A stretch of DNA of 64,000 nt from contig OZ023216.1 of assembly GCA_963995525.1 (NCBI GenBank), positions 41,024,659 to 41,088,658 of the forward strand, given 5' to 3'. A model generated the notes under the pieces. It was not told the DNA's origin and made no database searches. It worked only from the letters and a program-made list of their open reading frames with translations. The stretch is from Escarpia spicata (lineage: Eukaryota; Annelida; Polychaeta; Sabellida; Siboglinidae). Numbering within the stretch: the first letter of the stretch is position 1; every line of letters starts with the position of its first letter. The position numbers were made by a program, and so were the translations under genes. Below are positions 27,691 through 39,369 of the stretch, one piece after another.

Positions 27691-29039
27691 TAATAACCTT
27701 AAACAAATACAACTCACACACGGAACCACTTTAAAAAAAACTTAAACTACTAAAAGTAGAAGACATATTAAAGTTACATGAATTAAAATGTTACTTTAAA
27801 TACATCCATAAAATGTTACCTCCTTATTTACTTAACTGGCAAATTATCCCAAGTGTAAACATACATAATTATAATACTAAAAAATCATATACATACTTTT
27901 AGAACTAAGCATGAATTTGCAATGAAATGTCTCAAATACAGCCTACCACATGCTATAAATGACACACCCGATATAATCAAAGACAAAATATATACTCACA
28001 GTTTGCGAGGCTTCTCATTTTATATAAAAACATACTTGTTACACAAATATAATGATTCATGCACTCTATCAAATTGCTACACTTGTCAACAGAACCATTA
28101 AATACAATACATTTGATGCTAGCTTCAGGCAACCAGCACACATACAAACTTACATTCTCACATAAAACAAGCACTCCCCAAAAAACATACATGAGATAGA
28201 CACCTTGTAAAATGACCACATAAATTATCACGTAAATAGGGTGGCTCCTATGATAGCGACAATTGTGTCTTAATAGGGGTCACCGACCCCGATTGAATAA
28301 GCTATATGATTAATATCTATGGTACACCAATACCATAATAGCTGTACATGCGTTGGTATGTATTTTCCGAATAGTATGTTGAACATATAATGATATACGT
28401 TTATGTATGTCTGCATAATGTTTATATTTGTTGTTTATTACAGCATAAGTGATGTTCAAAAACCAATTAATTGTGTACCTATATGGGGTCAAATAAACGT
28501 TATGTTATGTTATGTTATGTTATGTTATGTTATGTTATGTTATGTTATAGTTTCTCGTAGAAGCTGTCTTTATCACAGTCATCGTGGTAGTTGGGTGGTG
28601 AGTAGCATTGGGTGATGGTGACCTTGGCATGTGATGTTACAAAGCTCGCCGTAATTAATCGTTCATTCACTGGTGTCCATTCTGTAAGCGCACTACTTGC
28701 ATCTTTGTCAAGGACGATGGCAACGCCACCACGATGGAGATCGTCTTGTCTTCCAGAGAACAGTATGGTCTTGTTTCCTCATTTGAATTTACCTGAGTCC
28801 TAGTATGTTGATCTTGTAGTTTTCCATCTCTTTAAATCAATTGTTCGAGCTTTGAACTGTCGCCTGTTGTTCGGACATTCCAATATCCGATGCGGGTCTT
28901 ACTCTTTGCCGAGAGATCTGTGGTTTTCTGAGCACCAACTTCCGTTGAGCGGCTTTCATTAGCATCTGTCATCGTGTCTCCTGTAGAAGTCGACCGTCGT
29001 CTCATCTGCCGAAGATCCATTTGTGTGCTTTGAATTGTT

Positions 29040-30002
29040 TTCGTAGCTTTTTTTCACAGGGACAAGACGCTAGCCTGAAGCCCAACCTCTTTTCGTTTAG
29101 TTCAGAGACTGTAGCAGGGACCGTATTTTTGGTTTAAAATCAGAGTTTTCCGTCTCCTAGACCCCCTGCCTGCCAAGGCTAATGAACTGGGTCTACTCAT
29201 GTTTGGAATTGCTTCAATCTTGATCAGTCGAGAAATTACTATTCTGGCTATACACGTAACCAAAATGGTTGCTTACAGCATGAGAAACAAATATTTGTTG
29301 CAAATTATATCTTGTGGTGGTGTAACACATTGCTCGAGAACAATCAGTCTTTAGGCATTGGAATACAAATCCACAACACCGGAGTTGGAAAACACGTCTA
29401 GTCCTCTTCATTGTCACCTTCTGTTTGATTGGCTTACTTTGTCTTTTCGTTGAAGCATCCTTGTCCTCCTTGGCACGCACAAAAGACCGAGCACACACGG
29501 TTGGCACTGTTGGAGCTAGACATCTCTCAGTAGAGGGATGTCATCAGGAACAGTTGTTGGGCTGAGTGATTTTCAGCCATCCCCTCGTGACCAACCATTT
29601 GCCGTTGGATCCAATGCTGCTGGATCTAGTGCCAATGCATTTATCTTGACTGCTATCTAATGATGGGCTCGGGAAACGTTCTCCTTGAAAGCCTCATTTG
29701 TTGGAGGCAAGGAGGCAAACTTTGGCGGCCCAGCCACACTGTGACCCAATTTACTGACCCATATTTTCTATCGTGAGTCTGTCATCGTCTGGGATATAGT
29801 CTGGCCATAGCATGCCAAAATGAATGGTGTTGCTTGGGACGTGATCTCTGACAGGAGGCGGCTAGTGTTGTCCATGTTACTTCGGTGATAACGACCGCTT
29901 CGCGACACTTTGAGGGCAACAACTTTGCCACTTCCAAAGTATGTTGGTATCCAGTACTTAGTACTGCTAAGAGCGCTTGACACATCACTCTCTGGCAGAC
30001 CT
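29040..30002 (-). other. Decayed repeat-derived coding relic
   Basis: Minus-strand frames (29214-29507, 29768-30015) give scrambled pieces. One contains EAFKENVSRAHH-like text and another a Cys-rich FCACQGGQ-like stretch in a different frame. They resemble a widespread uncharacterised transposon-associated ORF, but I cannot name the family. It is heavily mutated. Confidence 0.35.
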
Positions 30003-30822
30003 GTTCAGCTGTCAAAATATCGACTTAAGTAACATCTCCATATTATACATTATAAATAAAAGTATATATCTATGTACAAATGTTTGTGACTTGTGTGTAG
30101 GGAAATAGTTGGGATTGTGACAAGTTGCATTAATTCCATTTCCATACCTGGACATTATTATATCTGTAAATAGTTAAATCACACTGGCAGGCTGTTTATC
30201 TTTTGTAATCATTGTTGATACTGTGTGTAGTATGTACAAATGATATCATGACAGTTTAATATAAGCTGCTCCGTTGCTAATGGCTGTGCTCAATTATTTG
30301 CAATCGCAATATGTTTGGTAGAATACTGACATATTTCTTACTAGAAATATGGAAACATTTACAGTTGTGTCTTATGATCACTGTGTCCTTTGTTGTAAGA
30401 CTGACACTTGTCTTCTTTCTCTGAAGATATGGTGATTGTTCTGCTCCCTTACTTTGTGCCTAGATGCGATACAGTTCACTGGAAAGATGTTTGTGTTTTA
30501 TTTACTTTTAAAACGATTGTGCTGACATTAGTATTATTGTTTGTATTGGCAGATGACTCGCCTCTGCCGTCTCTTTGATCGTATTGAAATGAAAATGTAA
30601 CACCAAACTTGGTGAACGAACCTCAATAAAGAGATTTAATTCCACATTAGTGCAGTTGACATTTGAGAAGTTTGGTGCACTAGAACATGTTGGTGTCAGA
30701 AGTGGTATCCTCGATACTACGAACAAGAGACGGCAGACGCGCGACGACCGGATCGGAAACAATGACCTTCCTGCATGCGTCAAGGGAGAGACGTTTGATG
30801 ACTGACCAAAATATATATGTCC

Positions 30823-31333
30823 ACTATGGAGTCTGGGGACTCTCCAAATGTTGTCCAACCTGCTGATGGTCTCCAAGATCAGATCACTGCTTTGCAGGAC
30901 CAACTTGCGCGAATGCAACTCGCATCGAATTCACGACCTGCAACTCAGGTGTTATACGTACCGAGGGAGAGGAAGATCCGTTCTTTTAGTGGGAAAGATG
31001 GCGAGTTGACAGTACAGGAGTTTGTGGAGGATGTTGAGAGTTTCTTCCGAGCTCGTGAGATGTCCAATGATGAGAAGTGTGATCTAATCGTCTCGCTCCT
31101 TGAGGGCGATGCAAGACACGAGATATGCTATTGGCCCAAGGAAGACGCAAGGACTCCCAGACGAGTACTCGAAATCCTCTTGGAAGTTTTTGGCGAGAAA
31201 CGTGTCGCAGCTACAGGAGCTGTTCTACCTGAGGAAACACTTGGAAGGCGAATCCATTCGCAGCTTTACAGCTGCATTGCAGAGGCTTCTCGAGACGCTG
31301 CCGCGAGTCGGATTGTGGAGTTGTTGCGGTTAG
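30823..31333 (+). pseudogene. Gypsy-like Gag (capsid region), frameshifted
   Basis: Starts at an ATG with a short coiled coil (DQITALQDQLARMQ), then KIRSFSGKDGELTVQEFVED, the typical start of a Gypsy/ARC-type capsid. Around 31190 the frame shifts. The capsid C-lobe (QLQELFYLRKHLEGESIRSF) continues in the +1 frame to about 31310. The zinc-knuckle nucleocapsid is missing. Confidence 0.7.
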
Positions 31334-31379
31334 GCTCACACAGTGTTGCACCAACTGATGCTACAGTAGGGACATGCCC

Positions 31380-32580
31380 TAACTACAGTAACCGTACAAA
31401 TTGGAGATGTTGAAGTTACTTGTCTAGTTGACACAGGTTCCCAAGTGAGTACTGTGACAGAGTCTTTCTTCCGCGAGTATATCGCTCGAAATAATCGAGA
31501 GTTGGAGTCGTGTGGTTGACTAAAATTGACCGCAGCCAACGAATTAGAAATACCATACGTTGGATATGTAGAGTTAGATGTGACGGCTTTGGGACAGACC
31601 ATTCCCGCAAGAGGTGTTCTGGTTTTCTGTGATTCCCCAGACGCACAACAACGTGCATACAAGAGAAGTTGTCCGTGTGTACTGGGAACGAATGTCCTAG
31701 GTGCATTTGACATTTCTCTTAGTCATCCAGAAGGATCTTTAAAGCCCGGTAATTACCAAGTAGACGAAGTAGTAACTTCCATTGAACACGCGAATAGGCA
31801 TAACCGGAAAGGTTTCGCACGAGTTGTAGGTTCACAGAGTCTGAGAGTTCCAGCAGAATCTAGCGCTACTATTGTAGTATCGTGTTTGCAGAACCAAGCC
31901 GATGGGACAACTGTCGTCGTTGAGCCCATTGTATTGTATACCCATGTGCTGCACGGTAACAAAAGTGCACCGAGGAAGTAGTCAACACGAGTCACGAAGA
32001 TGTGTGGCTGAAGCCACGAGTTAGAATTGGAGTATACCAGGCAGTTGACAATGTCAACGACGACAATGGAGTGTGTTTCCAGAGAATCTCGCAAAATGAA
32101 GATTTCGTAACCTTGAAGAAGAGCGTACAATCGCGTTCAGTCGGAACATTCGAGGGACTCACGAGTGTACTTGGTGTTGGATCTCAGTGTACCCGCGAAC
32201 AAGTAGACCGCTTACAAGAGTTGATCTGTCAAAATGCAGATGCTTTTGCACGAAACAATGATGATCTTGGCTATATGGACATGGCGAGACACTCGATCAG
32301 GACTGTCACTGATGAACCCGTGAGGCAACAGTTCAGGAGAATACCTCCTACCCAGTATCAAGAGGTGAAAGACCATATCAAGGACTTGTTGAGTCGAGGC
32401 ATTACCACGGAAAGTCACTCTGCTTGGGCTTCTCCGATTGTTCTTGTTCGCAAGAAAGATGGCAGTTTGCGCATGTGCGTTGACTGTCGTCAGCTGAATG
32501 CCAAGACACACAAGGATGCTTTCCCGTTACCACGACTTGATGAGTCGTTTGACGCTATGAAGGCTGCCTGGCTGCGTGAG
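31380..32580 (+). pseudogene. Gypsy-like protease and truncated reverse transcriptase
   Basis: An aspartic protease with the DTGS active site lies at about 31431-31442, followed by an in-frame stop near 31518 and a protease C-terminal half to about 31720. The RT fingers are at 32300-32570: VKDHIKDLLSRGI, SPIVLVRKKDGSLRMCVD and the PLPRLDE motif. The sequence ends before the YxDD catalytic site, so no active enzyme is possible. Confidence 0.75.
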
Positions 32581-33467
32581 TTCGCCAGAACGGTAGACTG
32601 GCTCTGAATGGCCCTTTTGACTGTTATGCCATGAGACCTGCCACCTAGTGAATATGCATGTGATTAAAAGACATTAAACTACGAAAAAGTTTAATGTTGG
32701 TTTATTTTGTGTGTGACATATTTCAGTATAAGTTTAATGTTGAATAATAATAATAATGTTTTATTTCAGACAAAAGTCCATATGTACATACAATACAAGT
32801 AAATAAAAAATAACTAATAAATAACTAAAATACAAAGATATAGATGCACATAAAATAAAAATAGATGGTTAATAAGATATATATAAAATGTGCGTTCAAC
32901 TTTAAGTATACAATTGGGTAGTCCGATATTTAAACATAGGACTTCTAAAATGTATATCAGTATAAAAATAATTCACAAAAAGTGTATTTTCAAACCGTTC
33001 AAGACGACATAATAAGCTATATATGGATGAACGCATATGTTCATTAAAATATTTAACACAGTTTGTAGCAAACATAAAACTTGCACTGCAGCGTGATGAC
33101 AAATTGTGTAAAATTATAAAACTGTTGTTACAGGCAGCAGTAATATATTTCAATCTGTTTTTTTTTTATTTACACCAAAGACTTGAGGTGTACATAGCAC
33201 CACAGTAAGAGAGAAATAGGTAAGTTTTAATGGTAGAGCTGCAAAGGCGAACTTTTCGTGCTAAGGCGTTGGCCTGAGCATATAGGGATCTTTTCTGTCT
33301 GGCAATGTCGTCATCGTCAGTAAGATTATTGTTAATTATATGACCCAGATATTTACATTTAATAGTGTGAGGTAACGGACGATTATTGAGAGTGACAGGA
33401 TGACTATTTTTCATGTCCTGAGGTTAGTTGTCAGTAACCATACAATAAGATTTGTTGGCATTATATG

Positions 33468-34130
33468 TTATGTTAAACATTTCATTATGGTGCCTGCATA
33501 AATACATCCAATTTGTAATTTGTTAAGATTTACACTTAAGCCATCCATGTACACATTAAAAAGGTGGGGAGAACGGATTCCACCTTGTTTAACACCATTT
33601 GAGACAGTAAAAATTCTAGAAAAACTCTGACACCATCTGACAGTGAATTTCTGGGTACTGTACCCGTGATACAGAATGCGCACAATGTGAACAGGACAGC
33701 CACGGTCAGTTAGTTTAGTGAATAGCTTGCTATGGTTCACTTTATCGAAAGCCTTGGAAGCATCCAAAATAGTGACATACTTAGAAGAACCATTCACTAT
33801 GTAGTGTCGAAAAAGTTCTTTTAATAGAAATATGAGCATCTCAGTTGAGTGATGCTTTTTAAATCCAAATTGGTTGGCACACGTTGTGGAGAAAATTGTA
33901 TCCCTTGATAATATTAAAGATTTAAATATTTTACTAGCAATTGTTGCAAGAGCAATAGGTCTGTAGTTACTGTTATCGGACAAATCACCAGCTTTGTTTT
34001 TAACTATTGGAGTTATTATTGTGACCATCATAGCATCAGGTAAAAACCCATGAATTAACAAGCTGCTGAATAGCAGTGACATATAAACATGCAGTTTTTC
34101 ATTAGCATACTTAAAATGTTCATTACTCAT
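33468..34130 (-). pseudogene. LINE reverse transcriptase fragment
   Basis: A continuous 220-residue frame covers RT motifs 0 to B. It ends just after the NGVKQGGIRSP block, where the YxDD box should follow, so the catalytic aspartates of motif C are missing. Confidence 0.75.
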
Positions 34131-34315
34131 AACCAGGAGCTTTTCCTGTAGGCATCGCCTGAATTATTTCTTGTATTTCTTTAGTATCAATCATCATTTG
34201 GTCATTAAATTGCATATTGCTGCAATACATGTCAATCTTTTTAGTATGTGATGGAGAACCAAGTACAGAATTTAGTAGAGACTGGTAGTGATGAAGCCAC
34301 ATATTCTTTACATTT

Positions 34316-35215
34316 TCAGCACCACATACACTGCCAACATTGCTGGGATTTGGCAACTTGGCATTGTTCATTTGTTTGATATCTTTCATCATTACAATTC
34401 GGGTCGGTACAGCGTAAAACATGATTAGGTACATCAATGGCAGATAAAAACACACTGGTTTGAGTGTAATAGTTGTGAAGGTTTTGGTGAGTGGCAGCCC
34501 CCCACATAGGACAAGACTGTCGAATTTGTTCCTGAATGGATGCTTCAGAAGTAGGCAATAAGTTGACAGATATGGTAAAGCATAAGGGTGGGTGGTCCGA
34601 AGAGACACAATCATAATTAACTACCATATCAGAGATTGATGAGTGACTGGAGTGAGTGCTGAGCACATGGTCCAGCCAGCTCCTTGAGCCATGAGCATCC
34701 CTGACATAAATAAAAGCATCAGAAGGGAGACACTTAATGTCACTTGGAATAAGGAGACATTCATTAATAAAAGCACCGAGAAGGGGAGAAAACATACTGG
34801 GCTTGTTAATCTCCGCATTAAAATCCCCAATGATGAATATGTTAGCTGATTCAAATGAATCGCTTATAGCCTGTATCTTGCGTAAATGAGCTTTATATTC
34901 ATCGGAATTGTCATAACTCTGATACGGTAAATATACGTTAAGAATCAGAATAGTGGCATTAGACGTGATGATTTTCAGACCAAGGAGTCTTTTCTCATCG
35001 GTTATTATAGGTTCAATAAATGCGTCGAGTGAACGTCTCCATAAAAAGCAAAGCCCGCCATGAGGGCGTCCACTCAAACCATCACAAAAATCAATAGAAC
35101 TAATACCTCTGGCATTGAAATCAGGGTGAACAGAATTGATATATGAAAGGCACTCTTTGGAGAGCCAGTGTTCTTGCACTGCAAGAATATCACAGGATTT
35201 TAAAATGTTAAGCAC
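34316..35215 (-). pseudogene. LINE APE endonuclease domain
   Basis: An almost intact APE fold over about 250 residues, with the catalytic GDFNAE and SDHPP motifs. After about residue 240 the frame is lost relative to the RT, which begins in another frame at 34614 and 34130. Confidence 0.75.
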
Positions 35216-35999
35216 GTCGTAAGCACTGTTCCGTATGCTTCTGGCATTAAATGAAGCAATACGAAGTTGATAGTTTACAGGTGAGTCGAATCTGTTGTTG
35301 TGTGCTTCCTATGCGGAAAGTACCGTCCAATCTTTGTTCCAGCAGGCCAGAGATTGGCATCATAGAGTAAGTTCGGTTTAACAATGTCCACACAGAGTTT
35401 GAAGGATGAATAAGAGTCATGTTTAGTTGGTAAGCTTTCACATGAGCATTTCATGTTAAAAATAGTTGTCACATAAGTAGAAATTTCAGCACAAGTTGTA
35501 TCTGCGTGAAATCCTGTTAAGAAGTATTCAGCAGATATGAGTCGAACAGGAGCACATTTGAGTCCACACTTGGTAGAGTTGCCTGTAGTCATGGTATGAG
35601 GTTTATATTTAGACGAGGTGGGCTTGGACGTGTTGGAGAAGGCCGACTTGGACTTTTTTTTGCATTTCTTGCGACAACCACGGTCCACAGTGGTGGAGGA
35701 GTGGTGTTACCCGTGGTTGATGTTGGTTGTGGTAGAGCGGTTGACACATCATCAGCAGCAGGTTGTGGGGTTGACACAGCAGCATCGGCGAGTCGTGATG
35801 TTGATACAGCAGCAGTAGTGGCGGATCGTGATGTAGATACAGCATCAGCGGCGGGTAGTGAAGTTGATACAGCAGAAGCTACGCTGGTGTCGTCACTTAT
35901 ACCAGCAATACAATAGTTGTTATAGCATAGTATTATCTGATAAAAGTGTATCCTTATTGAATTTGTTATTTCGTAGTTGGCCTGAGAGCCAATCATCGT

Positions 36000-36360
36000 C
36001 TCTGCCCGAATCTGGGGTAAAGCCCCCTACCGGCAACATTGGCAATAGTTTAATAATCCAGTCCGTTGTGACGGGCCAATGCTGCCATCTCACGGCGGCT
36101 GGATAATCGAGTCTAATAGTGGCACCACATTACGGAGCCTAGGTGGGGTAAGACCACATTAAGGATTCGTCCGCCATTACCGACCGAAAGAGTGCCCTTG
36201 AAAATACCGTTTTGGGCAAGAGACTGATACTTGAAATTGTGTTCTACACATTGCGCGCGCACCGCGTATGAATACCGGTAACTTTCTTCCGGTTCACGAA
36301 CTTCCTTCCGGATTCCCGTTTCCTGTCTGTTGGTGATTTCCTTCATGTTGGCGGCTACAT
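36000..36360 (-). other. GC-richer block upstream of the LINE, promoter-like motif
   Basis: On -, this reads AATGGCGGACGAATCC, then ATGTGGTCTTACCCC and GCCGTGAGATGGC. The last two also occur at 57.28-57.35 kb. A short open frame (36346-36113) begins with a fair ATG context but has no recognised domain. It may be the LINE 5' UTR/promoter or a separate repeat. Confidence 0.35.
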
Positions 36361-36715
36361 TCGTTAAAATTAACGTATTTTGAAATGGGCCCGTTTTGTG
36401 TTATTCGCAAGTGTTCGCAATGCTCTGGATAATAGTGTTACTTGAACCAGATAGAGTGCATATTAAACTGCAAATTGTTGAGGCTTCGTATTGTTAATAC
36501 AAAATCGGAATAAAAGTAATGGTACCTTGGGCTTGGCTGTACCTTACACAGTATAACTATAGTTATTACATACCCGTATAGTCATATATAGTACAAGTAC
36601 ATAAACTTAATTTTATAACGTATAATCCTGAATGCACTGGTGTTCAACTCAATTAATCTTTAGCTCATTACCAAGACACCGACTTGCGATGAAAGTACAC
36701 GTACTGTGCAAATGA

Positions 36716-37841
36716 GGGCCACTCTCCAAAAAAGTCTGACAGTTCGTCTAAATTTTAACTTTCCACGTTGTATTATTTCCTATTATATCCCCATTTGTGA
36801 TCTCACATATAAGTTAGACACATCATTGAATTCGTGTCGACGAGGTGTTTTACGGTATGGATAACTCCATATAGCAACATGCAAGTAAAGGTGCCTAATT
36901 CCTGTTAGAGTAGCTTAAAAACCCAAAATTAAATAGGCTTTCCATTTTTAAACTTGCATTTATTTCTGATACCCCTGAAAAATACTTAATATTGCAAATT
37001 CAATTTTGCTAATATCTGATGCCAAGGTAAACTATCTTATCGATGTAACACAGTATAATAATGATTATAAAATTAGAAACTTTCATTTTTCATATCCAAG
37101 AATCATGTTAAATTACCTGGTAGAGGCTTTCGTTGACGTGTCACGCCGACTTCATCAGTACCTATGACGCTGAATGACGTCATCGTACACGTGAGGCAGT
37201 ACCAGGTAATTTAACATGATTCTTGGATATGAAAAATGAAAGTTTCTAATTTGAAAACGAACTATCCTGAAGAATGTTCAGTAATAATAATGATTATAGT
37301 TCCATAAGGTACATAATTCTACCCATTTTTTGTATTGCTAATTGGCCTTTTCTTTACGCTGACGCCCGATGCCAAACTTCTTCACCAATGTGCCACTATT
37401 ATAATTTTTTTATTTTAAAAAGTTAACTTTGTTAGTAAACCGATATATATTCAATATTTTGATGTAGATATTATTTTATAGCGGTTACTGTTATATTCTC
37501 TGTAAATTTGATCTTTGTGCAAATAAAAAAACAGCCAAACTTTAGCTGGTTACGCCCTATTTCAAGCTAAAATGTGGATTGAGACAAAAATATAACAAAC
37601 TAAATTATTTCAAAATGTATGGATACATAAATAATAATTCATATTACATATCAGAATTGTTTTCATAAAACCTCTTCAGAAAAAACGCCATGTCACATAC
37701 GATCGCGCCATGGTAAACACAACAAAAACTTGGTACCGGCCGGGCGTAACCGTTTTTGTGAAATGCAGTATATTTTTTAAACAAACGGCCAATTAGCAAT
37801 TTAAAAAAAAAGAGCTGCCAGACTTTTTTGGAGAGTAGCCC
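36716..37841. mobile_element. 1.1-kb TIR element with ATGA target duplication
   Basis: The ends form inverted repeats of about 30 bp starting GGGC, with a perfect 17-bp core ACTCTCCAAAAAAGTCT (36721-36737, inverted at 37820-37836). ATGA flanks both ends (36712-36715 and 37842-37845). A second internal inverted pair, TTGCTAATTGGCC (about 37336) and GGCCAATTAGCAA (about 37788), is present. There is no transposase, so it is non-autonomous. Confidence 0.7.
37070..37252. repeat. Hairpin with perfect 53-bp inverted arms
   Basis: 37070-37122 and 37200-37252 are exact reverse complements. The 77-bp centre is itself an imperfect inverted repeat (GACGTGTCACG... against CGTACACGTG). On both sides of the hairpin lies a similar direct sequence ending AATAATGATTATA (about 37055-37069 and 37286-37300). 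Confidence 0.95.
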
Positions 37842-37845
37842 ATGA

Positions 37846-38157
37846 GGCGATGTCAATCCATGGGTAACGGAATGGCCATCCAACAGAGTATAATTAACGA
37901 TCGAATCGTCGTAAATGGTCGATCAAGGTCGGAATCCAAAAATAAAATCATGGGCAGTTGTAAAGATTGGGCTCACTATACAGTTCAGTCTTGGGAGCAG
38001 TTAAGCAACGCCACCAATTTGTATTTACTATTTAAATATAAACGACGGTATTTGTAATAATAATTTATTTGTAAATTTGCTGGTGATACAAAACTCTTCC
38101 GTCAATTAGTTGCATAAGTCGAGGATGCAGTGACATTACAGGATCTTAATACAATAC
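37846..38157. other. Intergenic DNA, nothing recognised
   Basis: No gene or repeat family could be supported here. Confidence 0.4.
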
Positions 38158-38425
38158 ATGGATGGATGGATGGATGGATGGATGGATGGATGGATGGATG
38201 GATGGATGGATGGATGGATGGATGGATGGATGGATGGATGGATGGATGGATGGATGGATGGATGGATGGATGGATGGATGGATGGATGGATGGATGGATG
38301 GATGGATGGATGGATGGATGGATGGATGGATGGATGGATGGATGGATGGATGGATGGATGGATGGATGGATGGATGGATGGATGGATGGATGGATGGATG
38401 GATGGATGGATGGATGGATGGACGG
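38158..38425. repeat. (GGAT)n microsatellite, about 66 copies
   Basis: Near-perfect tetranucleotide array. The repeating Met-Asp-Gly-Trp and Ile-His-Pro-Ser frames through it are artefacts. Confidence 0.98.
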
Positions 38426-38429
38426 AGAA

Positions 38430-39365
38430 TGGCAACTGTAATTTATTATATAACAAATGATGTGCATGCACTACGGCCACAATAATATACAACATGCAGA
38501 CGACGAGTTAATGTCAACGTAATTGAGAATGTACAGCATAGAGTGATACCTAAAATTAGTCGTACGGATTAGCATAGCAGGTCGATAGTATTTAATGTAT
38601 TAAATATTAAAACATTCGAAACTAACGACGGTAGTAACGTAGGGCCGACCTGGCTACGCACCACCTACTATATTAGGTGTTCATAATTGTTAATGATTTA
38701 CATAGAAAATATACCTCCAGCGAACTTCTTTATCATGGACTGATGGAGAATACTTCAACAATTAAGAGAGCACCGTTATAAAATAAAAACCGCACTCGAG
38801 ATTATATATTAGAAAGTTTTCATTCACAAGACGAAGTGCCAATGAATGCCAATTATAGTAATAAATTACCCAAGCGGCAGTCATGTCAATAAGTAAAACA
38901 TACATAATATTGACATATATTTAATAATAAGTCGAAGGATTATAAAAGTATGCGTACTCCCTTCTCGTCAACTAAAATGACTAGCTAAATGTGTTGTACA
39001 AATATTGACTATAATTTCCCCACAAAATTTGTTAGAAATATTGTTAGAAAAAAATGCCCACCTATATTCTCAATGCTGTTACCCCACCCCCGCGAAATAA
39101 TGTCCAATTGCATTACGAATCCCTCGCATCACGTGTCAAATTTACGCTGCGGCGCCTGTCCATTTGTCATTTGCTTGTGACGGAAGTGGTCTTTGTATCG
39201 CGGGGGACCTCGTTGCAATGGTTGGTGGGTCTAATTGACGCAGTTTTAAAATATTAGGGTTAGTAGATAAAGCCTAGGGTTTCTTTTTTCGCCTTAATGG
39301 TCCGATCGAGATGAAACCAACGTCAATTAATATAATTCGTTTCTATTATAAACATATAACAAACT
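38430..39365. other. AT-rich intergenic DNA
   Basis: No supported gene, RNA or repeat. Confidence 0.4.
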
Positions 39366-39369
39366 TACC

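Larger units (their letters stand above)
25105..28545 (+). mobile_element. CR1/L2-group LINE inserted in the RTE-like LINE
   Basis: The element carries an APE endonuclease followed by an RT, both on +, and ends in a (TTATG)n tail (about 28500-28545). It is flanked by TATAGTTT at 25097-25104 and 28546-28553, an 8-bp target duplication, so both ends are defined. The 5' end is truncated just before the endonuclease. Several stops and frame changes show it is inactive. It is of the same general type as the LINE at 48.5-56.5 kb. Confidence 0.88.
24006..29030 (-). mobile_element. RTE-like LINE relic, split by a younger LINE
   Basis: Minus-strand pieces follow the order of an RTE-type (CFDP2-like) endonuclease-RT protein. 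Around 28832-28920 is the APE endonuclease start (TRIGYWNVRTT), around 28560-28660 an ITQCYSP-like strand with FYEKL, around 24950-25090 MGDMDAQIGG, around 24770-24850 QIDHFAIGPGWRTP, and 24431-24778 SDHHLVVAKIKIKLRR. The endonuclease-RT linker is at 24006-24470. The RT domain itself is gone. Several stops and shifts show it is dead. The two halves are separated by the insertion at 25105-28545. Confidence 0.8.
30050..32607 (+). mobile_element. Decayed Gypsy-like LTR retrotransposon, 3'-truncated
   Basis: The upstream region to about 30688 behaves as a 5' LTR. It contains AATAAA at about 30623 and ends in ..GAACA, followed within 3 bp by a primer-binding-like TGGTGTCAGAAGTGG (30689-30703). Gag, protease and the start of RT then follow in order on +. 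The element breaks off inside RT near 32580, and no 3' LTR is present. The left LTR boundary is not determined. Confidence 0.72.
32740..35996 (-). mobile_element. LINE with ORF1, endonuclease and RT remnants
   Basis: On -, the ORF1-like region (35275-35996) has a Ser/Thr/Pro-rich leader and a conserved C-terminal part containing FHADTTCAEISTYV and LWPAGTKIGRYF. The APE endonuclease follows (34316-35215): VQEHWLS, IIGDFNAEIN, SWLDHVLS and SSDHPPL. The RT (33468-34130) has NYRPIALATIASKIFK, LDASKAFDKVN and NGVKQGGIRSP. The FADD box is lost where the sequence jumps to the C-terminal block (33166-33414). The 3' end is near 32740, where an AT-rich (TAA)n-like tail appears on the complement. Clade not settled (CR1/Rex-like). 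Confidence 0.78.

Noticed and set aside
29214..30015. Host protein gene on -
   Set aside because: Frames are broken by many stops and only give scrambled fragments of a repeat-type ORF.
38102..38495. Ile-His-Pro-Ser and Met-Asp-Gly-Trp repeat proteins
   Set aside because: Translation of the GGAT tetranucleotide array.
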